64,000 bases of DNA from contig CAVZIE010000031.1 in NCBI GenBank assembly GCA_963775185.1, positions 806,001 to 870,000 of the forward strand. Reading direction: 5' to 3'. This stretch comes from JAPSGB01 sp963775185 (GTDB taxonomy: Bacteria > Myxococcota_A > Polyangia > Polyangiales > Polyangiaceae). Shown here piece after piece: positions 28,527 through 40,922 of the stretch (positions within the stretch are counted from its first letter, which is position 1; each line of letters starts with the position of its first letter). Below the pieces are notes generated by a model. That model saw nothing but the letters and a program-made list of their open reading frames with translations, was not told the DNA's origin and searched no databases. The position numbers and the translations under genes were made by a program.

Positions 28527-28580
28527 TTGCCGGTCCGGCGCGGAACCGCGGTATCGCGGGATTCCGCGCCGGACCGGCAT
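28527..28580. repeat. Inverted pair of the 19-bp repeat (short REPIN-like unit)
   Basis: TTGCCGGTCCGGCGCGGAA at 28527-28545 and its inverted copy at 28562-28580 (18 of 19) are separated by 16 bases and must form a strong hairpin. It lies between the divergent genes at 28499 (minus) and 28629 (plus), right in their promoter region. Confidence 0.9.
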
Positions 28581-28616
28581 CCTGTCCAAACGGCTCGCCT
28601 GTTCGCTGCCAGGCGA

Positions 28617-28622
28617 TATAGT
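28617..28622 (+). promoter_or_regulatory. Possible -10 element of thrC (leaderless)
   Basis: TATAGT is followed by CCGCCC and the GTG start of threonine synthase at 28629. The spacing predicts a transcript beginning at or next to the start codon. No -35 element is obvious. Confidence 0.4.
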
Positions 28623-28628
28623 CCGCCC

Positions 28629-29955
<1,327 letters not shown>

Positions 29956-29984
29956 TCTCCTCGCAGTTTGGTGGGTTGGTAGGT

Positions 29985-30089
29985 TTGCCGGTCCGGCGCG
30001 GAACCCCGCGCCCCGACCTCCAAGGCGCACGCGCGGTCACGCGCGACGGCGAGCGCGGCGCAGCGGGTGGTTCCGCGCCGGACCGGCAA
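29985..30089. repeat. Inverted pair of the 19-bp repeat, 67 bp apart
   Basis: Two perfect copies, TTGCCGGTCCGGCGCGGAA at 29985-30003 and its inverse at 30071-30089, fill the gap between the converging thrC and PEGA genes. The 67 enclosed bases hold no gene. Confidence 0.92.
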
Positions 30090-30104
30090 CCAGCAGACGG
30101 ACGA

Positions 30105-31157
30105 TCAGAACGTCAGGCGAGCCGCGGCGCCACCGCCGTGCGGGCCGGCGTACGGCGTGACTTGCAGCGTCGCCTTCTTGGGCAGGCGATCGAGCTTGGC
30201 GGCGTCCTTGCCGGAGTCGCTCGAGCCGGAGCTCGTGAGCAGCACGACGCCCGTGACGCCCAGCGTGATCGCGACGCCGAACGCCATGTCGCTGATCAGC
30301 GCGTTGCGCTCCACCGTATCGGCGTTGTCGTTCGTCGGCGTGCTGTTGAAGTCCTTCTTCGCGCTGAGCGCCTTCACGCCGAAGATGGTGCCGACGATGG
30401 CGCCGACGCCGGCGATGCCCAGCGTGACGTAGGCGGGCGTCTTGCTCTTCTTCTCCGGCGGCGCCGCGGGCTCGGGTGCCGGCGCGGTGTCCGCGGGGGG
30501 CGGCGCGACGGCTGCCGGGACGGGCGCGCTCTCCGACAGGTTCAGCGTGAGCTTGCGCTCGATCTTCTCCCCGGACGTCACCGTCACGTCGAGCTTCTGC
30601 GCATCGTAGCCCGGCGCGGCGATCTCCAGCGTGTGGGTGCCCGGCGGCATCTTCACGACCATCGGCGTCTCGCCCATCTGCGCCTGACCATCGACGGTGA
30701 CGGTGGCACCCGGCGGCGTGGTCGAGACGTTGACCTCGGCGGGCTTGTTCTTGAGCTCCGCGATCCGGGCCTTCGCCTCGCTCACCTTGTCGTCGCTCGC
30801 CTTGGCGATGTCCGGGTCGTCCAGGAACTTCTGGTAGGCGGCGGCGGCCTCGTCGGCGTGCCCGCCCTTGTCCAGGCTCTTGGCGATCCAGTAGACCGCT
30901 TGCGGCGAGGGGATGAGCTCGTCGGCCTTCTTGAAGCCGGCGGCGGCGGCGTCGAAGTCGCCCTTCTCGAACGCGGCCTTGCCCTCGCCATAGGCGGTGC
31001 GGGCGGCATCGCGGGTCTTCTTGTCGGGCTTCTTGGCGGCCGCGGCGGCGGGGGGCTTGGCCATGGCGAGGGGCAGGGCCGCGGTGGACGCGAACATGCC
31101 GGCCACGACGGCGGCGGTGAAGCGCGGGAAACGAGCCGAAAGCTTGGGCTTTGTCAT
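30105..31157 (-). CDS. TPR-PEGA domain protein with C-terminal membrane helices
   Basis: The 350-residue protein starts at ATG 31157 with GGAGG seven bases upstream. A signal peptide (FTAAVVAGMFASTAALPLAMA) leads into a TPR-like section (AYGEGKAAFEKGDFDAAAAGFKKADEL, QAVYWIAKSLDKGGHADEAAAAYQKFL). A PEGA domain follows (VNVSTTPPGATVTVDGQAQ, PPGTHTLEIAAPGYDAQKLDV), a Pro/Ala linker, and two hydrophobic helices (YVTLGIAGVGAIVGTIFGV; GVAITLGVTGVVLLTS). PEGA domains are common in myxobacterial envelope proteins; no enzymatic role is indicated. It is transcribed away from the giant TPR gene. Confidence 0.88.
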   Translation of the reverse strand: MTKPKLSARFPRFTAAVVAGMFASTAALPLAMAKPPAAAAAKKPDKKTRDAARTAYGEGKAAFEKGDFDAAAAGFKKADELIPSPQAVYWIAKSLDKGGHADEAAAAYQKFLDDPDIAKASDDKVSEAKARIAELKNKPAEVNVSTTPPGATVTVDGQAQMGETPMVVKMPPGTHTLEIAAPGYDAQKLDVTVTSGEKIERKLTLNLSESAPVPAAVAPPPADTAPAPEPAAPPEKKSKTPAYVTLGIAGVGAIVGTIFGVKALSAKKDFNSTPTNDNADTVERNALISDMAFGVAITLGVTGVVLLTSSGSSDSGKDAAKLDRLPKKATLQVTPYAGPHGGGAAARLTF

Positions 31158-31241
31158 GGTCTGGCCTCCGCCGCGGGGCAATCCTCGCGGTGAGCCCCAG
31201 GCTAGACCGCTACCGAGGGCGGGGACAAGCCCCGGTTTCGC

Positions 31242-31247
31242 TATAGT
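31242..31247 (+). promoter_or_regulatory. Possible -10 element of the giant TPR gene
   Basis: TATAGT lies 20 bases before ATG 31268 in the intergenic region shared with the divergent PEGA gene. No -35 element is clear. Confidence 0.3.
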
Positions 31248-31267
31248 GTCGGGGCGGACCACCCTGC

Positions 31268-34200
31268 ATGAACCCCCTGGACCCCGACGCGGGCGCTGGT
31301 ACGGCGCCGCCGGAGCCCGCTGCTGGCAGCGGAGCGCTCCGTCACCGTACGCTGCCGCCCCCCGAATGGAACCGCAAAGAGGGGCCGCGCTCCGCCGCCT
31401 CGCTCGCGCTCGAGCGGCGCGAGGTCGAGAAACCGGTGTCGCGTCGTGTCGGGCCTCGCGCCGAGCAGGCGCATCTGCGCGGACGTCTGCACGCTGCCAA
31501 CGCGTCGGGCGACGCCGAGGCGGAACGCGACGCGGCGGCGGCGCTCGCGCGCGCGCTCGCCGCGCGCGGTGCGGAGCTCGACACGGCGACGAAGCTCGCG
31601 CGCCGGGCGCTGCTGCTCGGCGACGAACCCGCGCTGCGCGACGAGCTCGCGGCGTGGTTCACCGCGCTCGGCGAGCCGTCGCTCGCGGCGGTGACGTTGC
31701 GGCCGTTGCTCGACGTCGCAGTCCGGACCGGAGGCGGCGCGCACGCTGGTGCGGATAGCGGTGCTGTTGTGCCGCGCCGGCGATGTCGGCGGCGCGGTCG
31801 ACGCCCTCGCGGAGGCCTCGCGCCACGACCCCGCGGACGCGACCGCGCCGGAGCTGCTCGGCGGCATCGGCGCCTGGGCGCCGGAGATCGTCCCGCCGGC
31901 GCGTGCCGCGCACGCGTATCTCGACGGCGCGGCACGCCGCGACGCGCTCGGCGACCGCGCCGCGGCGTTCGAGGATCTGCTCCGCGCTTCCGAGAGCGAC
32001 CCCACCGACGACGCAGCCGCCGAGCAGCTCGCCGCTGCGCTCGCGGCGCGCGGGCGCGCCGGCGCCGCGGACGTCGTGGGGCGCGCGCACGCCCGCGCCA
32101 GCGGCGATCGCGCGCACGACATCCATCTCCGTCGCATGCGCGCCGCGGCCGAGCGCGGCGATCTGGCGAGCGCCGTCGGCGCCGGACTCGACGCCGGCTT
32201 CGATGTCGCGACGGACAGTCCCGGCGCGGCGCTGCTCGAGGATCTGCTCGCGCGCGCGGGGCTGCACGAGCTGCTCGCCGCGCGACTCGAGCTGGTCTGC
32301 GACAGCCTCCAGGGTCCGGAGCTGGCGCGGCGGCGCGTGCAGCTCGGTCGCCTCTACGCCGGACCGCTGGCGAGTCCGGAGCGCGGCGTCGAGGCGTGGA
32401 TCGACGCGCTGATCGCCGACCCGGCGAGCGAGGACGCCAAGGCGGCGCTGCGCGAGCACGCGGCCGCGCTCCGCGATCAGACGCCGCTGGTCGAGGCGTT
32501 CATCCGCGTCGGGCTGTCGGAGAGCGGCAGCGCGGAGGCGCGCGCGGCGTGTCTGCGCGAGCTGTCGGTGCTCGCCGAGCAGCGGCTCGGCGATCCCGCG
32601 CTGGCGCTGTGGGCGGTAGACCGCGTGCTTGCCATCGGCCCGGGCGACGACGAGCTCGCGACCGCGGCGGCCCGGCTCGCGCCGCGCGTTCGATTGCAGG
32701 ACGAGACGCTGGCGGCGGCGCGCGCAGCGCTCGACGCGGCGTCCGGCGCCGCGCGTGCCGAGCCGCTGCGCCGCGTCGCGGGCATCCTGCGAGGCCGTCC
32801 CGATGCGGCGGACGCGTATCTCGCGACGCTGTTCGAGCTGATCCCGCTGTCGCGCGACGAGCGGGGCTGGCAGGTCAGCCTGGAGCGGCTGCTGATCCGG
32901 GCGAACCGCGTCGAGGAGCTCGAGGCGCTGCTCGCCGGCACGCTCGAACGAGCTCGCTCGCGCGTGGACGAGGAGCGCGCGCGCCTCGCCTTGGCGGCGA
33001 TCCGGCGCCGTCGCGGCGATCTGGCCGGCGCGCTCACCGAGCTTTCGCCGCTGCTCTCCGGCAGCGGCGCGCACGCGACCGCGTGGAGTCGCGCGCTGAT
33101 GCTCGCGGCGCGCCTCGGCGACGCCGTCGCGTGGGCCCAGGCGCTGTTGCGCATCGCGTCCACACTGGCGCCCACGCTGCGCGCCGTGCTCTCGAGCGTC
33201 GCCGCCGACGCGCTGCTCGACGCCGGCGACGTGGACGGCGCGAAGGCCGCGGCGGAACAGGCCGGCTACGTCGACCCGTCGCTGGCGCGCCCGGTGGCGA
33301 CGCTGGCGGCGATCGCGCTGCGCCAGCACGACGCTGGCGCGCCGCGCGCCATCGAACGCGCCATGGGCGTGATCGTGCCGCGCACGGAGCTGAGCCGCGC
33401 GCTCGCCGACTCGTACGACCAGGCGGGCGAGAGCGTGTTGGCGGTCGCCTGGACCCAGCGCTGGCTCGCGCTGCGGCCCGGCGATCCCGAGGCGGCGCAC
33501 GCATTGCTCGACCGCGTGACCCGCAGCGGCGACGCCGGACGCATCGCCGATGCGCTGGCGTGGCTGCTGTCGCAGCCGCGGCCGTTCGACGAACGCGTCG
33601 ACGATCTCGCCGCGGCGCTGGCGCAGCTCGCCCGGCTGGACGCCGTGCGCGGCAGCGCGCTGGCGCGACGCACGCTGGACGTGCTCGGCCCGCGCGCCGC
33701 CGCGCTGCGCGAGGTGCTGCTCGGCGTCGCGGACCGCGTGGGCGAGCCGGGACTCGGCATCGCCGTGATGGAACGCTGGCTCGCCGCCGGCGCACCCGGC
33801 GGTGATCGCGCCGCGCTACTCGTCGACGTCGCCGAGCGACGGCGCGCGGCGGGCGACGCGGACGGTGCGGCGCGCGCGCTGGCGCGTGCCATCGCCGAGG
33901 GCGCGGACCCCGCGACGGTGCTGGCCGCCGCCAACGGCGCGTTGCCGGCGCGCAGCTCCGACGGCGAGCTGTCGCTGATCGAGGCGCGCGCCGAGGCGTT
34001 GGCGGCCTTGCCGGATGCAGAGGCTGCCGGGACGGCGCGGGCATGGCGCGATTTCGGGGCGGCGCTGTGGGACCTCGCAGGCGACCCCGCGGGCGCGGTG
34101 GAGGCGTGGGAGCGCGCCGCCGGTTTCGATCCCGAAAGCGGCATCGCGCAGCTGGCTCGCGATCTGCTCGCCTTCGCCGGCTTCGAGGACGGGCTGCAGC

Positions 34201-37200
34201 GGCTGGAGGCGCTGGCCGGTCGCCGGCGCGATCCCATGAAAGCGGCGGCGCTGCTCGCCGAGGCCGCGACACTCGCGTTGCACGCCGGAGACAACCCGCG
34301 CGCGCTCCGCATCGCGATGCGCGCGCTGGAGCTCGATCCCAGTCGCGCGGACGTGCTCGCCGCCGCGGAGCGCAGTGCGGGGCCGGGCGACGTGCAACAG
34401 CTGGAGCAGGTGTACCTGCGCATCGCGCGCGCCGCGCTCGGCTGCTACGGCGAGCGCGCGGTGCACTATCGCGCGGCGCGCCAGCTCGAACGCCGCGGCG
34501 AGGTCGGGCTCGCCCTCGAGCACGCCGTGCGCGCGTTCGAGGCGGTGCCGTCGGAAGGCGTCACGTACGTGCTCGCCGCGCGTCTCGCCGAGCGCACCGG
34601 CGAGCCCGCGGAGCTCGTGCGCGCGCTCGAACGGGTGGCGTCGCAGAGCAAGACCGCCGACGGTCGCGCCGCGTGGCTGCGGCGTGCCGCGCTGCTGTCT
34701 GGTTCGAGCGAGGAGGGCCAGCGCCAGCGCGTCGACGTGTTGCTGCGGGCGCTGTCCGTCGTTCCCGACGGCGACACGGTGCGCGCGCTGGGCAAGGCGA
34801 TGACCGGGCTGGTCGCGGAAGGCTACGAGGATGCCGCGACCGTCGAGATGCGCTTCGAGCGCGCGCTCTCGAGCCTGCTTGCCGCGCCTCGAAGGCCCGG
34901 AAGGCGGGCGCATCGCCGTCGAGGTCGCGCGCGCCGCGCTGGAGTCGTTCGGGTCGGCGCGGCTCGCCGTCGATGCGCTGATGCGCGCGGCCAAGTACGC
35001 CGGCGACATCGACGAGTACGCGTCGTTGTCCGATCACGTCGCGGAGCTCGCCGCTGCCGGCGAAGCGCGCGACCTGGTCGCGTTCATCGTCGATCGATCC
35101 GGCGATCGCTTCGGCAACGTCGGCCGACCACTGTCCGAGCTGGGCGCGGCGATCGCCACGGCGCTCGGGGACGGGGTCGCGGCGGCGCGGCTGCTGGTCG
35201 CGGCCGCGCTGTCGGACCCGGACGACGCGGCGCTCGTGCGCCGCGCCGCGCGCGCCGCCGAGCAGAGCGGGGACGCCACGCTGATCTCCAGGATGCTCGA
35301 GGCCGTCCCGCCGGCGGAGCGCGTCCTCAAGTGGCTCGACGTCGCGACGCGCGCGGAGGCCGACGGCGATCTGGCGACGGCGATCGACGCGCTCGAGCAC
35401 GCGAAGGACAGCGAGCACGTCACGCCGGAGGTGCGCCAAGGCGCGGTCCAGCGTCTCGCAGAGCTGTACGGACGCGCCGGACGCCGCGACGAGCTGGAGG
35501 CGATGCTCACCGCCGAGCTCGAGCGGCCCGAGGTGTTGGCCGCGGAGCGCGTCAAGCTCGTGCGCGCTCTCGCGGCGCTGGTCGCGGCGCGCGGCGATCC
35601 CGAGCGCGCGCTCGAGCTGCTCCTGGGGTTGGCCCGCGATCACGGCGATGACGAGCTCGTGCTGGGCGACATGGTCGCACTGGCGCGCCAGGCCGGCGAT
35701 CGACGTCGCGAAGCGGACGCGCTGTCGCGGCTTGCCGATATGGAGCGCGATCCGCGCTCGCGCGCCGGCTTGCTCCGCGATCTGGCGCCGATGCTCGAGT
35801 CGCTGGGCGACGCGGTGCCGGCGTTCGAGCGCTGGACGCAATTGCTCGCCATCGAGCCGGACGACGCGGGCGCGCTCGCGGCGCTCGAGCGCGAGTCGGA
35901 GCGCCAGGGCGACTACGAGCGGCTGGCGGCCTTGCTCGCACGCCGCGCGTCCCTCGCCACGATGGTGGACGACGTGCGGCGGCTCAGGCTGCGCCGCGCC
36001 ATGGTGCTCGAGCAGCGCCTCGGGCGGCCGGACGAGGCGCGCGCCGAGCTCCACGCGCTCACGGCCGCCACCGGCGACAACCTGGGCGTGCTGCGGGTGC
36101 TGGCTGATCTGGAGGAGCGCATGGGCGCGATGCTCTCGGCTGCGCCGCTGTGGCTGCGGGCCAGCGCCATCGCGCACGACCGCGCCGAGGCGGCGGATCT
36201 GTCGCGCCGCGCTTGCGAGGCGTACCTGGCCGGCGGCGACGTCGACTCGGCCCGACGCGTGCTCGAGGGCATGGAGGCGTGGGCGCACTCGAACGCGCTG
36301 CTGGAGCTGGCGGTCGAGATCGAGCGCCGCGGCAACAGCCCGCTTGCGCTCGCGGCTGCGCTGGAGGATCTCGCGCTCGCGTCGCAGGATCCGCCGGACG
36401 TGCGCGCGGCGCTGCTGGTCGAGGCCGCGCGCGCGGCCGAGGCCGGCGGTGACGACGCGCTGGCGACCACGCGCGCCGAGCGCGCCGTGCGCATCGCGCC
36501 GCTGTCGGCGCCTGCCCAGGTCACCGCGCACCGACTCGAATACATCCAGAGCGGGCTCTCCGGCGCCGAGCGCGCGCGCGTCGTCGTCACCGAGCTGCGG
36601 GGCGCTGAAGGCGCGCTGGAGCCGGCGCAGGCCGAGCTGCGCGCGTTCCTCGTCGCCGAAGCGCTGGACGCGGCGGTCGGCGGCGATGCGTCGCTGCGGG
36701 AGCTCAGGCGCGTCGAAGGCGAGCTCGGCACGCCGCCACTCGTGGCACTGGGCCTGGCCGAGCGCCTGGCCGGGACCGACGCCGCCGACGCGGCCTTGCC
36801 GCTGTTCGAGCTGGCGCTCGCCGGCGATCTGCAACGCATGCGTTCGCGCGGCCAGGTGGCGCTCCACGCCGCGGCGACGGCGCGCCGCTGCGGGCAGAGC
36901 GAGCGCGCGCTGTCGTATCTCGAGGTCGCCGCCATCGAGGCGGATTCGCGCGCCGAGGCGCTGGGCATGTCGGCGGAGATCCGCGAGGAGCGCCACAGCG
37001 TCGAGTCCGGGCTGGCGCCCGCGACCCCCGCGCGGGAGTCGGTCCCGCCGCCCCGTCATCTGTCGTCGCGGCCGCCGGCCGTGTCGTCGCGCTACTCGCT
37101 CAGCGGCGAGCCTCGCCGACGAGGACGTCACCGTGCCGATCCCACGGGCCGCGCGTCTGCCCGACGAGCCGGCTCCACGCCGTCCCTCGTCGCGTCCGCC

Positions 37201-38477
37201 GCCGCGCCCGTCGTCGCGCCCGGCGCGCGCGTCGCACCCGCCGCCGCGCTCGTCGCACCCGCCCGCCGAGCGCGCGACGCCCAGCTCCGATCGCGAGCCC
37301 GCGCTGGATCCGCGCCGGGCCAGCATGACCTTCGATGCCGTGACGGCGATCGAGGTCTCGTTGCTCGACGCGCTCGGTCGCGGATCGGTCGAGGCGGGCA
37401 AGGAGCTGATCCAGCAGCTCGAGAACCGTTCGGACCGCACGCACGATCTGCTCGGCGTGTGCCGGCGCGTCGCGCTGCTCGTCCCCGGCGATCGCTGGGT
37501 TCTCGAGAAGCTCCACGAGGCGGCCCAGCTCGATCGGAACCACGTGCACGCGCGCGCCATCTCGCACGTGCTCGCGTTCGTTCGACAAGTCCCTGGAGCC
37601 CGTGCACCCGCCGCCGCTCGGTGATCAGCCCGAGCACCCCGAGCACGTGATCGGACTGTTGTTCCGCGACACGCTGACGCCTGCGCTCGAAGCGCTCTCG
37701 ATCGTGTGGGACGGCGCCGAGCACATCTTCCGCCGCGACCCCGGCACCTACGGCGTCACGGGTCTCGAGCGCGTGCCGTTCGGCGCGCCGACGCCGCTCG
37801 GGCGCGTGTACTCGGGTGCGGCGCGCGCCCTCGGCCTCACGCGCGCGCCGCTGTTCCAGCGTCGCAGCAGTCCCGGCTCGGTCACGCTCAGCGTCGCACT
37901 GCTCTCGCCGCCCGCGTTGATCCTGTCCGGCGAAGTGCGGCAGGAGACGCCGGAGCTCCGCTTCCACGTCGGCGCGATGCTGGCCGCGACGCTCCCGCAG
38001 CACGTGCTGCTGTTCGGCTCGCCCGAGTCGCAGACGCGCGCCGTGCTCAAGGGCCTCGCGCTCGCCTTCGGCCCGCCGCAGGAGTCGGGCCGCGGCGGTC
38101 TCGGTGCGGCGGCGAACCTGGCGGAGGTGCTGTGGGAGAGCGTGCCGGCGCGGCTGCAACGGCGGCTGCGCGAGCTGTGCGACGACCCCGGCGCCCTGGA
38201 CTACCCGGCCGCCCTCGCCGCCGCGCGCCAGGCGATCAGGAGGGCTGGTTTGTTCGTCGCGGGAGATCTCGGCGTGGCGCTGCGCGAGACCTGCGCGGAC
38301 GACGGTATCCCGCTCAAGGCGCTCGACGAGCCGAACGGCCTGGCGGCGCTCTGCTCGTCGAGCCCGGCGATCGCGGATCTGGTCCGCGTCGCGACCAGCT
38401 CGCAATATGCCGAGGCGCGCTGGCAGCCGGCCCGCGACCGCAGCCGGTCCCAGTCCGGTTCCCACGCAATATTCTGA
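31268..38477 (+). pseudogene. Giant ~2,400-residue TPR-repeat protein, four +1 shifts
   Basis: Reading across four single-base insertions gives one continuous helical-repeat protein of about 2,400 residues. Breaks lie near 31735, 34890, 37105 and 37590; in each the sequence resumes exactly in the +1 frame (for example LLA then RLEGPEGGRIAVEV, and HVLAF then FDKSLEPVHPPPLGDQ). Repeats such as ARLALAAIRRRRGDLAGALTELSPLL and DAGDVDGAKAAAEQAGYVDPSLA are typical alpha-solenoid units, very rich in Ala, Arg, Glu and Asp. Near 37.1 kb a Pro/Ser/Arg-rich linker precedes a C-terminal ~380-residue domain that looks globular. There is no signal peptide. Function unknown; a large scaffold is likely. All four shifts are insertions, which favours sequence error. 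Confidence 0.8.
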
Positions 38478-38480
38478 GCC

Positions 38481-39098
38481 ATGCATCCCGAGGTGAAGCG
38501 AGTAGCCGGGGTCGCCCGGGCCGCGACAGGCGTGTCACACCTGGCACCGGGCCGAAGTGCCCGTTGTCGCGGGTTTTTCCGGTTGGCACGCGGCTCGCTA
38601 TCATTGCTGGCGATGTGCAGCGCCCTGGCCGGTTGCATCGTGGCCGGCCCCCCCGACTACAAGGATCCGACGCAGACGCCGCCGGTGCTGGATCTCAACG
38701 GCGCGGACCCGAGCATCCTCCAGATCATCGAGCGGGCGCCGGGTGAACAGATCACGTTCAAGATCAAGGTCCGGTCGGAGGATGCCGGGGATGACCTGAT
38801 CGCGTTGCTCTACATCGACTACGGCGCGACGACGCAGGCGCTTGAAGCGAACCAGACCATCGCGGCGTCGACGTTCGACGACACGAATCGCGAGGTGAAC
38901 TTCGCGTGGACGGTGCCCAACATCCAGCGCGGGTGTCGTCAGCTGACCCTGCTCGTCACGCACACCAAGCACACCAGCATCCTCGGCCCGACCGACAACA
39001 ACGATATCGCTCTCGTGACGTGGTTCCTGAATGTGGCCGATCCGGACGGGACGAACGTACTGGCGCAGTGTCCCAAGACCGCTGGAGGCAAGCCGTGA
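38481..39098 (+). CDS. Hypothetical lipoprotein
   Basis: The 205-residue reading from ATG 38481 contains LARGSLSLLAMCSALAGC, a lipobox with Cys at about residue 52. TTG 38583 would give a signal of normal length (18 residues) and may be the true start. The mature part (PDYKDPTQTPPVLDLNGADPSILQII, then QITFKIKVRSEDAGDDL, LLYIDYG, NFAWTVPNIQRGCRQLTLLVTH) has an alternating beta pattern like an Ig-like fold. No family is recognised. The next lipoprotein gene overlaps by four bases, so the two are co-translated and probably act together at the outer membrane. Confidence 0.8.
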   Translation: MHPEVKRVAGVARAATGVSHLAPGRSARCRGFFRLARGSLSLLAMCSALAGCIVAGPPDYKDPTQTPPVLDLNGADPSILQIIERAPGEQITFKIKVRSEDAGDDLIALLYIDYGATTQALEANQTIAASTFDDTNREVNFAWTVPNIQRGCRQLTLLVTHTKHTSILGPTDNNDIALVTWFLNVADPDGTNVLAQCPKTAGGKP

Positions 39099-40852
39099 CG
39101 CGCCTCGCCGCGCTGCTGGTGCTGGCGCTCGCTGCTTCCGGGTGCTCGATCGCGGTGGAAGACCTTTCGTCACAGAAGCCGACGCAGAACGCCTGCGAGT
39201 CGAGCGCCGACTGCGGCGGCGGCGTGTGCGTCGTGGGGCAGTGCCAGGCGTCGTCCGGCGATCTGTCCACGGTGTTGTTCGAGATCACGCCGCCGGCGAC
39301 CTCCGGTGCGGGCTTCGCGGGCGTGCACTTCCTCAAGCGGGTGACGGATCTTTCGGACCACGGCGGTACGTTCGATCTCGCCGTGGACGTGGTGGCGCAG
39401 GTCAGCGGCACGGTGACCGGCGACGGGCTCACGGGGTGCAAGTTCAAGACCACGTTCACGCCCAGCGAGCGCCTGCTGGGCTTGTCAGCGGCGAGCTACA
39501 CCGCGAGCAGCGACGCGAGCGGCACGTTCACGCTCGGGATCCCGGCGGGCAAGTACGACATCTACGTGCAACCCCTGGCGGCGACGCCCGATACGCCGTG
39601 TGAGAGTGCATCGGGGGCGGTGCCGCCGGAGCTGCTCCGTGAGCAGACGATCGAAGCGGGCAACGTCGCGCTTCCTCTGACGATGCCGCGCGCACAGACG
39701 CTGCACGTCGAAGTAACCCTCCCCGGGCAGGCCCCCCTCGCGGGCTGGAACGTGGATCTCGTCGATCCGGTGACCGGACACGTGCTGTCGACGACGACGC
39801 ATCCGGATGCGTCGTCGTCGTTCGACCTCGCCTACAACACCGTGATCGGCGGCGCCGCGGGCGACGTCGGGCACGAGCTGGTCCGGCTCGCGCCACCCGA
39901 CGCGTTGGCGGCGCCGACGTTCCTGATGGACCGCTCGGCTCTCGAGCTGTTCAAGCAGGGCGTCGCGACGGTCGACCAGCTCACGTCCGTGTGGAAGGTC
40001 GTCCACCTCGACGGCCGCGTGGAGGTCGACGAGACGAGCACGCCCGTCGCTGCCGACGTCACGTTCATCGCGACGTCGCTCGACAACCTGCCGCCCGGCA
40101 CACTCGCCGGGTACGCGCGCAGCGTGCAAGCGGACGCGCAGGGCCGCTTCAGTGTCGACCTGCTCGCTGGCAGCTACCGCGTGCGCGCCGTGCCGGCCAG
40201 CGCACAGAACGCGGCGCTGAATGGCGACGCGCCGTCGCTCGCGGCGTCCGAGGACACGTGGACCGTCGGCGCCACGCCGTCCAAGCAGTCCGGGCGCGTG
40301 ATCCTGGTGCAGCAAAGCGCGCGCATCACCGGTAGCGTGCTCGGTCCCGCGGGCAACGCCCTCGTCGGCGCGACGGTGCAGGCCATCGCGTCGCCCGCGA
40401 AGCTGCACGTCGGGGTGCTCGACGCGGCGCTGGGCGCGGCGCCGTTCGTGCCGCGCGCCACCGGCAACACCATCGGCGACAACGGCGTGTTCACCCTCGA
40501 CGCCGATCCGGGCACCTACGACGTGTCCGTGCAGCCCGCCGACGGCACCGGCTTCGCGTGGCTGGTGCGTCCGAACATCGGCGTCACCACCGGCATCATG
40601 GACATGGGCCAGCTCGCGATCCCGCTGCCCGTGGCGTACAGCGGTCACGTCACGGTCGCCGGCCACGCCGATCCGGCAAGCCAGCAGGACGTGGTCATCC
40701 CCGGAGCCCTGGTCCGTGCCTACGTCTACATGGACAAGTCCCAGGCCTACGCCGCCGACCCCGCCAACGCGGCGTCCGTCCTGCAGATCGCGGAGACCCG
40801 CGCGGACAGCGACGGCGCCTTCCAGCTACTGCTGCCGTCGCACCTGAACTGA
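39095..40852 (+). CDS. Large lipoprotein with carboxypeptidase-regulatory-like repeats
   Basis: This 585-residue protein starts at GTG 39095 (GGAGG six bases upstream; GTGA overlap with the previous stop). The signal TRLAALLVLALAASGC gives a lipobox Cys, followed by a short Cys-rich EGF-like segment (CESSADCGGGVCVVGQC). The remainder holds repeated beta-sandwich units of the carboxypeptidase-regulatory type: ASGTFTLGIPAGKYDIYVQPL, QGRFSVDLLAGSYRVRAVPAS, ARITGSVLGPAGNALVGATVQAI, NGVFTLDADPGTYDVSVQPAD. Such domains are structural or binding modules. An outer-surface role is likely; no enzyme motif is seen. Confidence 0.85.
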   Translation: MTRLAALLVLALAASGCSIAVEDLSSQKPTQNACESSADCGGGVCVVGQCQASSGDLSTVLFEITPPATSGAGFAGVHFLKRVTDLSDHGGTFDLAVDVVAQVSGTVTGDGLTGCKFKTTFTPSERLLGLSAASYTASSDASGTFTLGIPAGKYDIYVQPLAATPDTPCESASGAVPPELLREQTIEAGNVALPLTMPRAQTLHVEVTLPGQAPLAGWNVDLVDPVTGHVLSTTTHPDASSSFDLAYNTVIGGAAGDVGHELVRLAPPDALAAPTFLMDRSALELFKQGVATVDQLTSVWKVVHLDGRVEVDETSTPVAADVTFIATSLDNLPPGTLAGYARSVQADAQGRFSVDLLAGSYRVRAVPASAQNAALNGDAPSLAASEDTWTVGATPSKQSGRVILVQQSARITGSVLGPAGNALVGATVQAIASPAKLHVGVLDAALGAAPFVPRATGNTIGDNGVFTLDADPGTYDVSVQPADGTGFAWLVRPNIGVTTGIMDMGQLAIPLPVAYSGHVTVAGHADPASQQDVVIPGALVRAYVYMDKSQAYAADPANAASVLQIAETRADSDGAFQLLLPSHLN

Positions 40853-40912
40853 CGGAAAGTCGCGGGCGCGACGCGTTTGCGGTCGACGGCGCTGGCCCAG
40901 AGGGCGCCGGTG

Positions 40913-40918
40913 TAATAT
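40913..40918 (+). promoter_or_regulatory. Possible -10 element of the hybrid kinase gene
   Basis: TAATAT, in an AT-rich patch, ends four bases before GTG 40923 and ten bases before the in-frame GTG 40929; the latter would fit a near-leaderless start. Confidence 0.35.
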
Positions 40919-40922
40919 TGTT

